DNA of 64,000 nucleotides from Dioscorea cayenensis subsp. rotundata (Eukaryota; Streptophyta; Magnoliopsida; Dioscoreales; Dioscoreaceae): the NCBI RefSeq assembly GCF_009730915.1, contig NC_052489.1, forward strand, positions 24,979,916 through 25,043,915, read 5' to 3'. Within the stretch, counting starts at the first letter, position 1. Each line of letters starts with the position of its first letter. Under the pieces are notes generated by a model. The model searched no databases, was not told where the DNA came from, and saw only the letters and a list, made by a program, of their open reading frames with translations. Made by a program: the position numbers and the translations under genes. This document shows positions 1 to 13,200 of this stretch, in pieces.

Positions 1-467
1 GCCTCTGGTCCTTCCATGAGTTGAAGTTCTACACTTAGGAATAAGAACAATGTTATTGCCATTTAATGATGGGAAGGAGTAAAGTAATCCTTTACCATTT
101 GAACAAGTTGGAAGTCCTGAGGTGGTTGATCAAGAAGTTTTTTTGTCTGAGATAGTTTAGATCTCATGGAAACAAACAACCTCAGAAAGTGGAGGTGATC
201 ACCAGAAATAGAATTAGTCCAAGAATTCTCCTCTCCCCATAAAAGAAGGGTGATCCTTCCAATGATAACAAATGCAAAATTGTTTGTGGTATGTGATGTG
301 GGGAAATTGTGTGAAAGTTATTGATTGAAATCAATGAACTCACTAGAGCTCACAATGATCCCACCTATCTAAATTGTAGCTATTCATCGAGAAGTTTGGT
401 TCAACATTATAGTGAATTCCCTAGCTGTTGATGTGAGTGATTATTGATCTAGCATTCTTTCTTGCAG
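1..467 (+). other. Intron of the Ca2+-ATPase gene
   Basis: No coding frame resembling the upstream transmembrane exons of an ACA pump is visible here. The stretch ends in a polypyrimidine-like tract and the acceptor ttgcag at 462-467. It is therefore read as the 3' part of an intron whose donor lies before the window. I see nothing else in it. Confidence 0.6.
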
Positions 468-716
468 GTGTTCAATGAGATCAGCTCTAGGGATATGGAG
501 AAGATCAATGTGTTCCATGGCATGTTGGAGAATTATGTATTTGTGGCTGTTCTGACCTGCACTGTCCTTTTTCAGTTTATTATTGTTCAGTTTCTTGGCG
601 ATTTTGCATACACAATTCCACTAACATTCTTTCAATGGTTTTTGAGCATCTTAATCGGGTTTCTTGGCATGCCTATTGCCGCTGCCGTCAAGTTGGTTCC
701 TGTTGGATCAAAGTAA
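468..716 (+). CDS. ACA: Autoinhibited Ca2+-transporting ATPase (P2B, ACA type), last exon, partial
   Basis: This is the C-terminal 82 residues of a calmodulin-regulated P-type IIB calcium pump, which exports Ca2+ from the cytosol with ATP. The exon opens after the acceptor at 462-467 in phase 0 with VFNEISSRDMEKINVF, the conserved cytosolic loop between late transmembrane helices. Two hydrophobic helices follow (around NYVFVAVLTCTVLFQFIIV and PLTFFQWFLSILIGFLGMP). It then ends with the typical KLVPVGS tail and a TAA stop. In the plant family the autoinhibitory calmodulin-binding domain is N-terminal, so it would lie outside the window. The exon has no lesions. The family assignment is firm; which ACA subgroup is not resolved. 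Confidence 0.93.
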   Translation: MFNEISSRDMEKINVFHGMLENYVFVAVLTCTVLFQFIIVQFLGDFAYTIPLTFFQWFLSILIGFLGMPIAAAVKLVPVGSK

Positions 717-2868
717 GAGATTAGTGAAAGCAGAAGCTTTACTTGTAGAGATTCACTTTTGCATTTTCTCTAAGGTCTTTTCTCAAGACCGGCCACATGC
801 TTTATATTCGTAGCGCTAGCGAAACATTTGGTTGAAGATGGCTTTCTATATACATGGAAAACAAACAACTGATCTCCTCCACACAGCTAAACCATTTGCC
901 ATGCTAACAGATTCTGTGCCTGACAACTCTGTGAATTGCTACAACTATGACTTAAAAATCAGAATCAGTCGGCAGGATGCCTCATTTTTGTATCTCTTTT
1001 TCTGTTTGTTCCAAAAATACAAACTTGTTTAATTGAAATAGATTGAAATAGCTGGATTTGTATCTGCAGTCCCTTCAAATGTTTCCCTTATTTTTTTATG
1101 TTTTTTTTGTAAGTGACTGATGCCTTTAAATTACTCTGAATGAATTCTACTACATTCAAGAATTTCTGTTGGATCTTCGCAATGAAGGCAAATGATCAAT
1201 TTTGCATCGATAGGTTTATTTAGTAAAACTGTGAAATAAGTACTCTGCACAGGTTGGAATAAAACAGAACATGCTGAGATGTTAATGTTTCACTCAACAT
1301 GCCTAGCCAAAAGGATATGTCCATGCGCATCCCCACATAAAACATTCAGAAACTTATAAAACTCTTGTTTAATCTCTTCACTCCCACAACTTTGACCAAA
1401 TTCAGCTTTCCAGTTCATGACCTCAACCATAACAGGTGTAAAAACAAAATGACTGCATGAAGAGTTGAATCACAAGATGCAGTAAGTACTCCCAATACAT
1501 TTTTTTTTGCCTGCAATTTTGTTAGTACTATGTACTTAAACCCCACATTGAGTCTGGATTGCTGATGCTTGGTTTCTGCAGTGCTGAATTATTATATGAC
1601 AGATCATCATTCAGCAGGAGATATAGAAAATTTTTTTGTTGACTCAGTCAAAGAATGACTAAAGAGAACTGTGCTTTGTCCAATGGAGTTTGGTAGATGG
1701 GTATTCGTTCTTAAATTTTTACAGTTTCTTAGGTCTGCAAAGATGGGCAGAGCACCAATGCAAGAAAACTTTAGTTTGGAGCCACAGGCTAGGTTTTCTT
1801 TATCCTTTTCCCCCTGCTGCTTTGCTGTGAACCTGTGAGGCACCAACAAGTTTAACCAAACAAATGGGTGGGTCTTTATCTGATTCACTGAATCACAACC
1901 ATCTGATCTTGATCAGATGGCCATGGATCAAAGCTCCCCCCTACTACTCATTGAAGTAAGTAAAAAACAGAACCCACATGCTCACTGCTCAAGTCCTTTG
2001 GCATTTCTTTAGCACTCCTCTCTTGAGTGAGTGGCACTGTTCAAAGACATGAATACTCTTGTTTAAGGGTGGAACCCCACATATCAAAGTGGCTAAAGAC
2101 AATAACTCCACCACATCTTTGCAGATATATTCAATGAATAGCACTGTTTTAAGATATCTGAAAGTAGTCATCAGTGAACAGTGTCTTATGATAACTTTGT
2201 TAGATATATAGTTATTATATAAGCACAAGAGTTGTATATATTATTAAATGAAAGAACAAGCTTGAAATTTCATTCCCAATATTCATTTCAAACAACAAAT
2301 CCAATCAGATACAATGGTGCACCTTTACAAAGTTGTTGAAGCTGGCCTCCATGCAGCAGCAGCAGCAACAAGTGCACCCTCCCCCACACTCCAACCACAC
2401 CCTCTCATTGCTTTCAGTCTTTTCAAAGACGCTCTCAGTGAAAGCACCTCTACATCATGGATGGACTGCAACCAGAAACTTATGAAAACAGAGCAAAAGA
2501 AAAATACAATATAAATGATTTTTCCTTTGTAGGTAAGTATTCATGAATAAATGACAAGGGCTATCACCCAAAAGGACTCCTACTTCCATGCTTTTTCACT
2601 TCAGTCAGCCTTTTTCACTTTCACTTTCTTCTCCTCTTCCCTTTAGAGTTATCAAAAAAATTATAAAAAAAAAAACCCCAAAAAATCTCAAACACATACA
2701 CTTCAGACACTAATTTTATAGTAATAGTAATAGTAATAATAATAGTAATAGTAATAGAATGAAATCAAATCAAATCACCCCCAAGAACAGCAAAAAAAAT
2801 AGTGCTGGGGTCTCTCTTTCTGTGTCTCTCTGCTTCAATCCAAGCATTCCTGTAGAACACCTGGCTTG
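717..2868. other. Convergent intergenic region between ACA and the cyclin gene
   Basis: This holds the 3' UTRs of two convergent genes and about 1.5 kb of unassigned DNA. No frame here looks like a conserved protein. The only structured sequence is a (TAATAG)-type microsatellite at about 2716-2757, next to the cyclin 3' end. Confidence 0.6.
2716..2757. repeat. Hexanucleotide/trinucleotide microsatellite (AATAGT)n
   Basis: Roughly seven imperfect units of taatag/taataa in tandem, just beyond the cyclin stop codon. It is probably within or just past the cyclin 3' UTR. Confidence 0.85.
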
Positions 2869-4385
2869 CTATTCCAACCTTCTCCTCTTACTGCTTGCAG
2901 CTACAACATTGATCACATCAATGGAGCTGTTGCCACTCTCTCTGTTAGTTGAAAGGTCTGAAGAAATTAATATCTTTGATGTTTTCAGTCCCACCTTGTG
3001 TGACTTCTGAACCATCATAGTATAGCAGGCAAACACATGCTCCTGAGAAGAAAATTATAGCGCATTTACTCATCTTGAAGACTAAAGTTTGCAACTTTAG
3101 AAATCAAAAATGTCCTTTGACTTACTGATTGCAAGGATGCACACAATGAGATGGAACTCATCTTAGACTCCATTAACTTCTTTGTTAATCTCTGGTTTGA
3201 TGCTGCTAGAATGGCTGCTGCAGCAATTTCTGAGGCTCGGTGATCAACTAAATTCATCACTGCAGTTAATTTCATTAATGGCTGGATGGTAAGAAATTAA
3301 CAATTTGATCAAAGTCACAAATCCAACTCAATGCAAAGACACCAACCTTCAATGGTTGAGAAGATCAATGCAATGGCTTTGGGTAACAGGTCCTTCAGTT
3401 CAGACCCAAACTGGAATTTTGCTGTGAAATAGCTTAGATATGCAAAGGGAGTCACTGAACTCATTCTCCATTCTAATGTATTCAAGATTAGAAGTTCCAT
3501 TCTTTGGATTATATCACTCCGGAATTGGTATTCCTCTAATCTGAACTCTGATAATGCTGGGACTCTGAGTTCTTCCATCTTTGCAGCCAGTGATAAACAA
3601 GCCACTGCTGCTAACTTCACTGCCCAACACTTGCCCTCCTAAGCAGGCAACAAAATCCATAAATAAAAGGAAAAACAAAGAAAAAGAACAACTTTAGAAC
3701 ATCAAAGGGAACATAATATTCAAGACATAATGATAAAAGAAAGCTTTTGAGCTGTGACAATTGATGGAAACTCTATATGGAGAGAAACAAGTACAAATTA
3801 AAGAAAGCAATCAAGTGTTGCATAAATGCAGACAAGATGATCTCTTTTGTGGCAAAAAGGAGAAAAAAAAAGATGGGTAATTGGGAATGAACAGAGATTT
3901 ACTTCTATGCTTCGCCGAGCCAAGAAGCGATCAAGATAAGAGACAGCCAATAAAGCAGTTTGAATGCTGAATCCCAAGCACGCCTTAGTCTAATCCAAAG
4001 CATTAAACCATTAGAATCAATGCAAATGCAAATGCAAATAAAAATGGTAACTTTGGGGCAATGGCTCATCAGTAGTAGTACTCACTCTCAACATCCACTG
4101 AATAGCATCAGAACGAGCACACTTGAGCCAATCTCCACCAGCAACAAGAAGCAGTGAGCTTTCATTCCCTGCCAATGAATCCACACCTCTACCATCAAAG
4201 CTAGCTTCTCTTGAAAAAAGACTCTCAATATACTCATCATCCTCAGTTTCTGAATCCTTCAGCACCAGAAACACTTCACTCTTCTCCTCATCCTCTTCTT
4301 CCTCTTCATCCTCATCATCAAGCAATGCTCTATCTTCTTGACACATGAGGTTGGATATGGAAAAAGAGCATTCAGAGTCTCCCAT
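2869..4385 (-). CDS. CYCD5: D-type cyclin, CYCD5-like, complete, 5 exons
   Basis: D cyclins bind CDKA and drive G1/S entry by phosphorylating the retinoblastoma-related protein. Exons on the minus strand are 4385-4086, 3989-3903, 3638-3347, 3259-3126 and 3042-2869. All introns are GT-AG and the joined frame is 329 codons (328 aa). An LxCxE Rb-binding motif (LMCQE) lies at residues 13-17, followed by a strongly acidic run. The cyclin box spans about residues 85-200, with IQWML, LAVSYLDRFLA and ACLSLAAKMEE. The second cyclin fold follows (MNLVDHRASEIAAAAILAA), then a basic tail ending KRRRLE. Length, the early LxCxE and the basic tail match CYCD5 better than CYCD2 or CYCD3; the subgroup is inference. 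No lesions are seen. The start is the first in-frame ATG, and an (TTCTAC)n tract lies just upstream. Confidence 0.92.
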
Positions 4386-4409
4386 TTGCCACCTATATAT
4401 CCAAACTTT

Positions 4410-4447
4410 CTTCTTCTACTTCTACTTCTACTTCTACTTCTTCTTCC
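4410..4447. repeat. (TTCTAC)n/(CTT)n microsatellite in cyclin 5' leader
   Basis: Imperfect ttctac units ending in cttcttc, 25-60 bp upstream of the cyclin ATG. On the transcribed strand this is a GAAGTA-rich purine tract in the 5' UTR or core promoter. Confidence 0.8.
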
Positions 4448-7400
4448 CTTCTGTCCCTTCAAACTAATAAGCTACAACACCATCTGATCTCTATGCTTTC
4501 ATGCAATTGATGGGTCACTGCCAACAGTTGCCTAGAGAAGAGAGAGTGTTTTTCTGTGAGAAAGAGACTCCTCTAAAGGCTCAACAAGTGGGGATGGTGA
4601 GCTGTGATATTGGATTTTTGTTCTGGTTTTCAAGATTGTGGGGAGGACTTGCCATTTTGAGGACAATGGGACACATTTTGATGTGTTTTTGGGCTCAACA
4701 TCTCCTTCTTCATTTCTTGATCAACTGAACTTGCTCACATTTTATATCCAAATCTCCAACTAGTTCACATCATGAAACACTGTCTAAAGTTTAGTGTATT
4801 ATTTTTAAGTAATTAATTAAGATTATTAACTAAAGGTGGTGACAAAGTTTTAGTGTTAAATAACATCATTATTAAGAGCTTTCTCTAAAGTCTTTCCTTC
4901 ATTTGGTCTAAGATGAGTTTAGAAGTGGTGACAAAGATTTAGGATTTAATAACCAAAACCATAAGCTTTTCACAGCTTGCATTGGATTTGGAATTTATAA
5001 TGAGAATGGTACATGCTACCATGTTGGATTGTGTGGTATGAATTTTAGGTGCTTTATTTTTTTTATTTCATTTTTGGAACTTTTTTATTTTCATTTGGAG
5101 TAAATTTTGATTGGGTGCCAGCTCAGCTTGGTCTAGCAATAGCATTGAGATTTGATTCTTTCTTTCATCACCTCAAACTTGGAAGGACTTCCTTAAAAAG
5201 TTACACACACACACACACACACACACATTGTAGTGGCCAAGTGGTTATGAAATTTTATTTTATTTTAATGTTTTACATTTGTTAAGAACCTCTTATAATG
5301 ATCCAAAACATTAATTAAATCATAATTAAACAAGGATTATAAAGAGAAAAAAAAACATATATATGTATCATTGAAAAGTCATAATGGCGTGTTTAGAAAT
5401 GTCACATATGCTTTATATCCTTGTAACTTGAATTATTGGGTGCATTAGTTCAAAACTTAGGCCCCCCAAACTGTGGAAGGGAGCTCTCATATCTTCATTG
5501 AGCCTATGTTGCTTTAATTCCCTTTTCAAAGTCCTAACTTGATAAAGATGTTTCATTAAAGACTTAGGTGTATGTTAGTTGATTCATAATATTATTTTAT
5601 TTTATTTGAATCTTTATCTTATTAGATTAATTAATAAGAGGATACTTGATTGTCCATGCAGTATACTCTACTTCTGATATATATATATATATATATATTC
5701 TTTTTTATGTATAATATAATTTGAATGTGAGCTAAATATATAAGCAAAATTCGAGCCAATATTCTCAATAACTAATGAATGGAAATTTTGATTTTTTTTT
5801 TTTTTTGCAAGTATGATAGGTGTATTTCCTGTCATGAACATACTTATAAAAGACAATACGAGTCTGTCCATGCATCCTCACCAGACTGATAGTAGAATTT
5901 GGTTGCAAATCTACACCTATAATAGAGGATTTTTGGTACTGCGTTTAGCATATTTCAAACTCGGACAATGATCACCCTACTGACCGTTAGCTTTTTAATT
6001 GAATTCTAGAACCCAAAAATTATAATCCCTTCCTCTTTTCGACAAAATACAATATGAGTATATATTATGAAATCCATGATGAGAACATTCTCTTGTGGAC
6101 TCTTTTCACAAATCATGTGCAAACACAACTTAACAAAATAATAGATATTCTAAAACTTGCTGTTTGTTTATCTGATTAATCCCAGTAACAAACAAGACCT
6201 TATATATATATATATATATATATATGTACCTAATGAGTTTACAGTCTTGGTCGGAATCCCAAACTTATCAACAAACAAGCAAGCACAAACACAAGCTAAT
6301 TGATAAACAATACAATGTATAGAGATATAAGCAAAGGGATCATAAAGAGTGAAATGTTAGGCCACATTTGATCCATAGAGATTAGTGATAAGAGAATAGT
6401 ACTTGGAAGTCTCCATCCAAACCATAAACAAGAAGCCAACCAGAGTCAAAACAGTCACTAGATAACCCATTGGAAAAAAACATATAACTAAATATATACC
6501 CCACAAGGGCTCACAAGTGCACACACACACATCATTTGCATCACAAGATGGCCCTCTAGTTGGACTCTCTCTCCCTCTATAATATATCATTTTGGGGGGC
6601 ATGTTTTCAAAGCTTATTACCTAACACATTGTAAGTGGATTTAGGGTTCCAATTTCAAACATGGTTTGTCAAATGTCCTATGGTCCATGGCTTATCTACT
6701 AACTACCATTACTATTGCAAGGGTAACCCTATTATATATATATATATATAAGTAAGATGAGGAACTTTTTTTCCATTAGGGTATGTGGTTGTTCTCATAA
6801 GTGAGAGGTGCTCTTTTCTTTCTTGCTTTCCTTTATCTCTTGAGAGTTTTGCTTGTGTCCCCTCTTAAAGTAACACTTTTCTTTGATAAAAGGCTAAGTA
6901 AACCCCATGCTTGCTTTTCTTTTAACAGCATTTGTCCTTGTCTTTGGAACATCCTTAACTGAAATCATCTCTGTTTTTTTTTTTTTGGGTTATTTTTGGA
7001 TATACTTAACTGTTCAATCAATATAGTATATGTATTTGTCATTTTTAATATGAGATTTTGGAGGCTAACTATTCAACTAAATCATTTAATTAGTATTTTT
7101 TATTGTATTTTTGTTATACAAATAAGTCTTTGTTTGTATCGAGAATATTATTACACCACGACCCCATTGATGTTTTAGAACTATTTATTTTGTGATTCAT
7201 TGCCACAAGGTGTATATTCAATGATTTTGATAAAAATGCATTTTATGCATATTCAATATTTTTTTTATATTAATTTAAGTGAAGATGGATGGAAAAATAA
7301 AAAAAAATTTACATTTTAAAAAATATTAAATTTTAAAAACTGAGAAAATTGTTTTGCTCTTGAATTATAAATGAATTTTAAGTGAAAAATAAAATACAAT

Positions 7401-7824
7401 TATAAATGAATTTTAAATGAAAAATAAAATACAAAGTTGAGCAGTAATCTATTTTGTGCATAGTTAAAAAAAATAAACATATTATTTTTATTTAATCATA
7501 TTTCTAAAAACTTTTTAATAAAATAATTCATCTCTCAAATCAAAAAACAAAAAATATATATCATACATTGCTCTTTTTTCTTGATACATATGGATTATTT
7601 ATTTAATTATTATTTAATTATCTTTCCCTTAAAACAAAATAGATTAAAAATAATGAAAAAAATGTCTTGTCAAAACTTTTGAAATACAAAACAAGAACAA
7701 TTAACTCCTAAAACTAAGAAAGCTCCCTCTCATCTCAACAACCATATATGATTTTAAAAGCATCAAATAACAAATTCAAACAAAGCAATAAAAAAACACT
7801 TAATAGTGCTTGTACAACAAAGAA

Positions 7825-7828
<4 letters not shown>

Positions 7829-7893
<65 letters not shown>
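7829..7893. repeat. Composite (CT)n-(AT)n microsatellite
   Basis: About 24 uninterrupted CT units followed directly by about 8 AT units. It is the longest simple dinucleotide tract in the window and lies in the divergent intergenic region. Confidence 0.95.
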
Positions 7894-9768
7894 AAGAAAA
7901 GTCTATATTCCCTAGAGCCTAACCTGATAGAGAATAATGCCCATATTCCCTTGCAAGAATGATTTTGAGAGCATTTCCTTGTCAACTTTGGAAACAGCCC
8001 CCTCTTCCTCTTCCTGTAAAGGAAGGAAAAGTGAGAGAGAAAAAAAGAAAAAAAGAATAGGGGCAAAGAAAAGGGTCCCAACCCAACCCATGCACCCAAG
8101 TTCCAACACTTTGCACATACATTGAGCTGCAAGTTCCCTTGCCATAAATCATGTGGTGCATGTCAGACTCTATCAGCCCACCCACATCACCACCTCCCTT
8201 TCATCACCATTCAACCTAATTTAATGCCAACTAAAAGATGGAAACAATGATTTTCCATGCCTAACCCCACACCAAAGCTAACCTTCATGTCTCATGGCCC
8301 TTTTCAGATTAGCCTTGTCTTATCATATCAACCAAGGGATATAACCTTTTCCTTTCCCCTCCCTTGGGAATAAGCATCATTTTTTTTTCTTTAAGTTATT
8401 TTTGAAATAATAAAAATTTCCTGTAATCCATGTGTTATAAATCAATTCGAGATAAAACATAAATCAATCCAGATAAAATATTAGGAGCCTGTAAAAAAAT
8501 AAATCTCTCTAAATTATTTTTTATACACAAGAATTCAAATTTGAAATTAATTATTAAATGATTGAAAACTCTACTGTTTGTATTGATCTCTATTAGTGAT
8601 TATATTTGTATTAATTTTTGCCTCATATAACTTGGGTCAGTATTTTTTTAATATTTAATTAATTTGATAATTTGATATCAATAAAGTATTAGTTATAAAA
8701 ATAATTTTTATTTTTAATATTTATTTAAATTAATATTGTTGAATTCAAACAGCCAAACTTAGAAACGAACTTAACCTGGTTTTCATGACTCAAAAGCAAA
8801 CCTTGGAATAAAGATGTCACTCGGCCCACCATAAAAGCCCATTTAACGAGGTTTAGAACTATCTGGGCTTTGTAAATTATCATTGGGCCTTTTAAGAGTT
8901 GTTGGGCCCAGCATAAGCATGAGTTTATCATTGGGCTTTTATTGCTCTAATTATTTTATTTTTCATGCTAATATTTTTTGTCTTCTAAGACTATCATTTA
9001 TAAAAAAATAAAGTAATTTTGATAGGATTTACTGAGGATACTTGAATTAAAATTTAAAACAGAAATAGAAGTTCTTGGAATTCATGCATTTACTGGGTTG
9101 GCTTCCAAGAATATTCAATGCTCATATTCCTTGGAGAGTATATTCCTCAAAAATATTCCCTGAAGCCTATCCTTTACAAGCAGTCCAAACTGTACTTTTC
9201 TAGAACATTGAGTGTGTTTCTAAGGGTTTTCTTTTCCAATCTCAAACCTTCCATATGATCAAAATATGAACGTCAAAATTAAACTTCTTTTATTTTACTA
9301 ATTCAACTATACTCAAATGAAAATATTTATAACCCAATAATATTTATTTATTGTAGAGATTTAATCATTTAAAAATTTTAAGTTTAAATCTCGTTGGATA
9401 CAGTAATGATAACAGATCCCTGATTGTAGTTAATTCATTAGGTCATTTAGATTGGATAATTAAATTTTTAATTTGTACATACATCGTCGAATATATAGAA
9501 TATTTTTATATTTATAAATAATAAAAAAAATACAAGCTATCACTCAATAACATAGGCTTAATAAATTTAACTCGAAGTATAACAAATTGCAAACTTTCAA
9601 CAAAAAGGCCACTATCTTCTATGCAAAAGGGAAGAAGAAAAATTAACGTAACAAACACAAAACAGAATTCTTATAGATTAAGAAAAAAAAAATTAAGTGT
9701 GGGCTGATTACAGTGATGATAAACTTGGAGGACTAATCAGGAATTTGATCACTGAATTCAATATATAA

Positions 9769-9774
9769 CACGTG
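9769..9774. promoter_or_regulatory. G-box (CACGTG) upstream of the IFRD gene
   Basis: A perfect CACGTG about 520 bp upstream of the IFRD start codon, followed by repeated cgtgtcgtgtcgg. G-boxes are bZIP and bHLH binding sites in plants; a function here is inference from position only. Confidence 0.35.
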
Positions 9775-10294
9775 CCGTGTCGTGTCGGTGATTCAGACCG
9801 AATCTACGTGGTATCTTCTACACCAACGCTTAAGCTTACCCAAAAAACAGTAAAAAAACTCACACTTTGGCACCTTCAAATAGAACTCACGTCAAATATA
9901 CTAAAGGTCTCTTAATCAGGTCCGTTTCCGCGGTCCGCAAGCAACTGTTTGTTCCCAAAGGCGGTAAAAATAATAATCCCTTTTTTTTGCCAAACTACGA
10001 AATCTAGGGTTTTTTAATACGCTCCGCCGCTTGAAAAAGTCCCGATTTGTGCCTCTGGTTCTCTCCTCCCCTTTTGAGAAGCTCCGATTCTTCCCGATTC
10101 TATCCGTCATCACATGGATCAACCCTTATCCCATCAAATTGATGCAATTATCCCCTTTTCTCTGTTGATTTTTAGCAATTCCGACTCAGATCTTTCCCAA
10201 TCTCCTATAGCTTTCGATTTCTTTTGTAACTCTTTGATATCGACTCGTTTTCGTCGTCCTTGATCTTTTCCTGTGACGTTTTGTGGCTTGCGAA

Positions 10295-13200
10295 ATGGGT
10301 AGGAGTAAGTGTTCTTCTTAATTCGATCTCTTGATCTTTAATTTGTTATTCTTGTGTTTTTTTTTTGTTTTTTTGTTTTTTTTGTTTTTGCTTTGATTGA
10401 TTTTTCTATAATCATGAATGATTGATTGCGGGGAATAGCCGTAACTTTTAGGTTTGTTGGTTCCTGTCGGAATTTAGCTCCTCTTTTTGTACTGATTTAT
10501 AAGGAGGTTTAACGCGTTTGTTTATTTGTTTTTTCCTTGAATTACTGGATTGTTTTTTGTTAAAGCTGAGGCCTCTGTGGTTTGTTTGGTAATAAATTTT
10601 GGAAGAATAGTTCTTCTCTAGTTGACTTTTTTCCGGATGGAGTTCTTGAGGAAAAAGTTCAATCTTTGGGTTAAAAATGAGTTTTTGTTTAATTTAAGTT
10701 AAGAAAGTAGTTATGTTATTGAAAGATTTTTTCTCGTCTGATTGATTTTTATTTAAACCCTGTGTTTGATGGATCTATATATCCATGGATTGGATACGAT
10801 GTTCCTTTGGTGGGTGAGATTCTTTGGATAATGTGTTAACTGCTTGGGAACTTTGTTGTAGAACGTGAACAAAGGAGGAATGCTGACCAACTTGATAGCA
10901 GCGATGATGATAGCCTCAGCTCCACTTCAACAGCTATGTCTGATCTACCCATGGCTCACGAGACCGAGCGTGTGAACTCTCAAGATTTCTTGCTTGAAAA
11001 ATACCTTGATGCCCTATATGAAAAGAGGTATTCTTTGACAACGTAATGCCACACATGTTATTTTTAGAATAGAAAGCTAAAGAATGTTTGTACCTGGTGT
11101 AAAGTTGGAAGTTTGTGTGATCCTGCATTTAAGCTGTTTGTCATGTCATTCCTTGCGCATATTAATTGGAACTGCATAGCTTGGTAGCATGTCTTGTAGG
11201 TGGGCCACCTTTGGTCTTGCTTGGCCTGTATTTATTTTTAGGAATGCAAAGTTTTGGTGAGCAACAGGTTTTTTTTTGTCTTGTTCTACTGTGGAAACTG
11301 TATTCCTGACAGTAAACTGAAACTGTGAATGGCATTCTAGTTGTTCTTTCATGTGTTGAGACGAAAGTTGGAATCTTGAAATTTAAAAAAATGTTTTGCC
11401 TTACATTTGAACTGAAAGTTCTTGAGAGTGCTTTGTTATTTCTATTTTTAGGAATAGACTTAAATGCTAACCGCTTGCATAGCATGGATTGAAATCTCAA
11501 TTCAAATACTTAGAATTTTACTTGCTGTTTTTTTCACCACAACTAAAGAAAATTGCAATTTCATACCATGATTTAAAGCCACTTAAAAAGGTAGCGCTTT
11601 TTCATTTTTTCATTCCTGACCTCTTTTAATCTTTGCTCTTTGTTTTTCAGCAATCTGTGTTATAAGCTTAACTATTAGCAACTCTTCATTGTGAATGATT
11701 TATGCTTGTTACACCAATGATTGCATTATCTATAAGTAGAAAAATGCATTATTGTACATATGTTATTCTGTTTTATGTTCATGTTGATTTCATTTGGTAC
11801 CAAGTTTTTGCTATGAATATTTTGTTTTCATTTGCTAATGAAGGGCATCGACAAGAGAGAAGGCGTTGACAGGTCTTGTTGATGCATTCAGCAGCCAATT
11901 GCTGCACGGTTTTGTAGAAAACAAGTAAGTCTATTAGTGATTCTACTTGATTGTACTTTATGGATGTCTCTTTTTTAATTGGCGCAGGGCTTGATCCAAT
12001 GCTTTTCAGATACCAATTGTGAAAGTTTATTTTATTTTCGTGACTTATATATATATATATATATTATGCCTTGTTATCTTCTGTAATGTTTCTTTTGTTG
12101 CATGATGCAGATGTATCACTTTATTACATCAGTACCTAAATTCTGTTAAAAAGGGCTCTTCCAAGGAAGCTTGTTTGGCTTCTCGTGCCATTGGTAACTC
12201 TATAGCCTTTTAATCTACTTTGTTGTCTTCTGTAATGTTCTCATTTGATGTTCTTCCGTTCCAGGATTGTTGGCAATTACTGTTGGTGCTGGAGACAGTG
12301 CTCATGAAATAATGGAAGAGTCATTGCCACCACTTTCACTAGCCTTGAAGTGTGGATCAGATGCTCAGAAAAAATCATCTGTAATGCTCTCATCAAGTCC
12401 ATAGATTCTTTCCTTCAGAGCGAGTAATTGCGTTTTTGATAAATTGTTTTTTCAATTGAAAATTGCAGGTACTTGATTGCATCGCTCTTGTCACTTTTGT
12501 TGGTGCTATTGATACAGATGAAACTGAGAATGCTATGAAAATAATTTGGGAAACCATTCATCCAAAATCAGGAACCATTGTAAGTGAGCATAGTTATAGT
12601 GGCTTTATCTTTTAAATAGCTTGAGTTGCCCCCATTTTTTGAATAATACCGTGTATCTTCAGAAATGTAATATTCTTTTCATCTTTGGTTTACAATGCCA
12701 TCCTGTTGATATCTTTAGGTTGGATCGGCCGCCAAACTTCAACCTGCTGTATTAGCAGCTGCTATTTCTGCATGGTCATTTCTCTTAACTACCATGAATG
12801 GTTGGGGAAACAACTCTGATAATTGGCAGGAGTAAGTGGAAGTTTATTGATACATTTTTAGTTAGTTCTTTAATTTTCATTTGATGTTTATGTAGCATTA
12901 AAATCAAAATCGCAACATCTTGATAATCCTGTTCAGATCAATTTCTTTTCTTTCAATTCTACTGGAGAGAGATGATCGTGCTGTCCGTATTGCTGCTGGA
13001 GAAGCAATAGCCCTTATTTTTGAGATTGGGAGGCTGGACAAGTTCTCTCGAGAGGAGGGTGAAACAGATAGTGCAGGTCGTGAGGGTTTCAAACCCCGGG
13101 GGCTTGCTTATGTTGCTTCAATGAAAGGCAAAATATTAAATCAAGTCCGGGAACTTTCGGCGGAGGCGGGAGGTAAGGGCACTGGCAAGAAAGACCTTAA

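Larger units (their letters stand above)
4386..10294. other. Divergent intergenic region, cyclin to IFRD gene
   Basis: About 5.9 kb with no convincing gene. It contains both promoters and the IFRD 5' UTR. Dinucleotide microsatellites occur at 5203-5228 (AC), 5677-5698 (AT), 6201-6225 (AT), 6733-6750 (AT) and 7829-7893 (CT then AT). At about 8820-8940 several TGGGC(C/T) motifs cluster, which resemble plant site II elements but lie over 1.3 kb from the IFRD start. A CACGTG G-box lies at 9769-9774. The rest is AT-rich and unassigned. Confidence 0.6.

Noticed and set aside
4259..4462. Arg/Ser-rich minus-strand frame at the start of the cyclin gene
   Set aside because: Shadow of the GAAGTAG-rich leader and of cyclin exon 1 in another frame.
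5470..5500. ggaagggagctct, reminiscent of the miR159/miR319 core
   Set aside because: No complementary arm within several hundred bases, so no precursor hairpin; the match is short and imperfect.
7875..8185. Overlapping short frames on both strands near the CT/AT microsatellite
   Set aside because: No similarity to known proteins, no splice continuation and biased composition from the adjacent repeat.
9916..10122. Minus-strand frame of 68 codons before the IFRD gene
   Set aside because: Lies in the presumed IFRD leader; basic random-looking composition and no supporting context.
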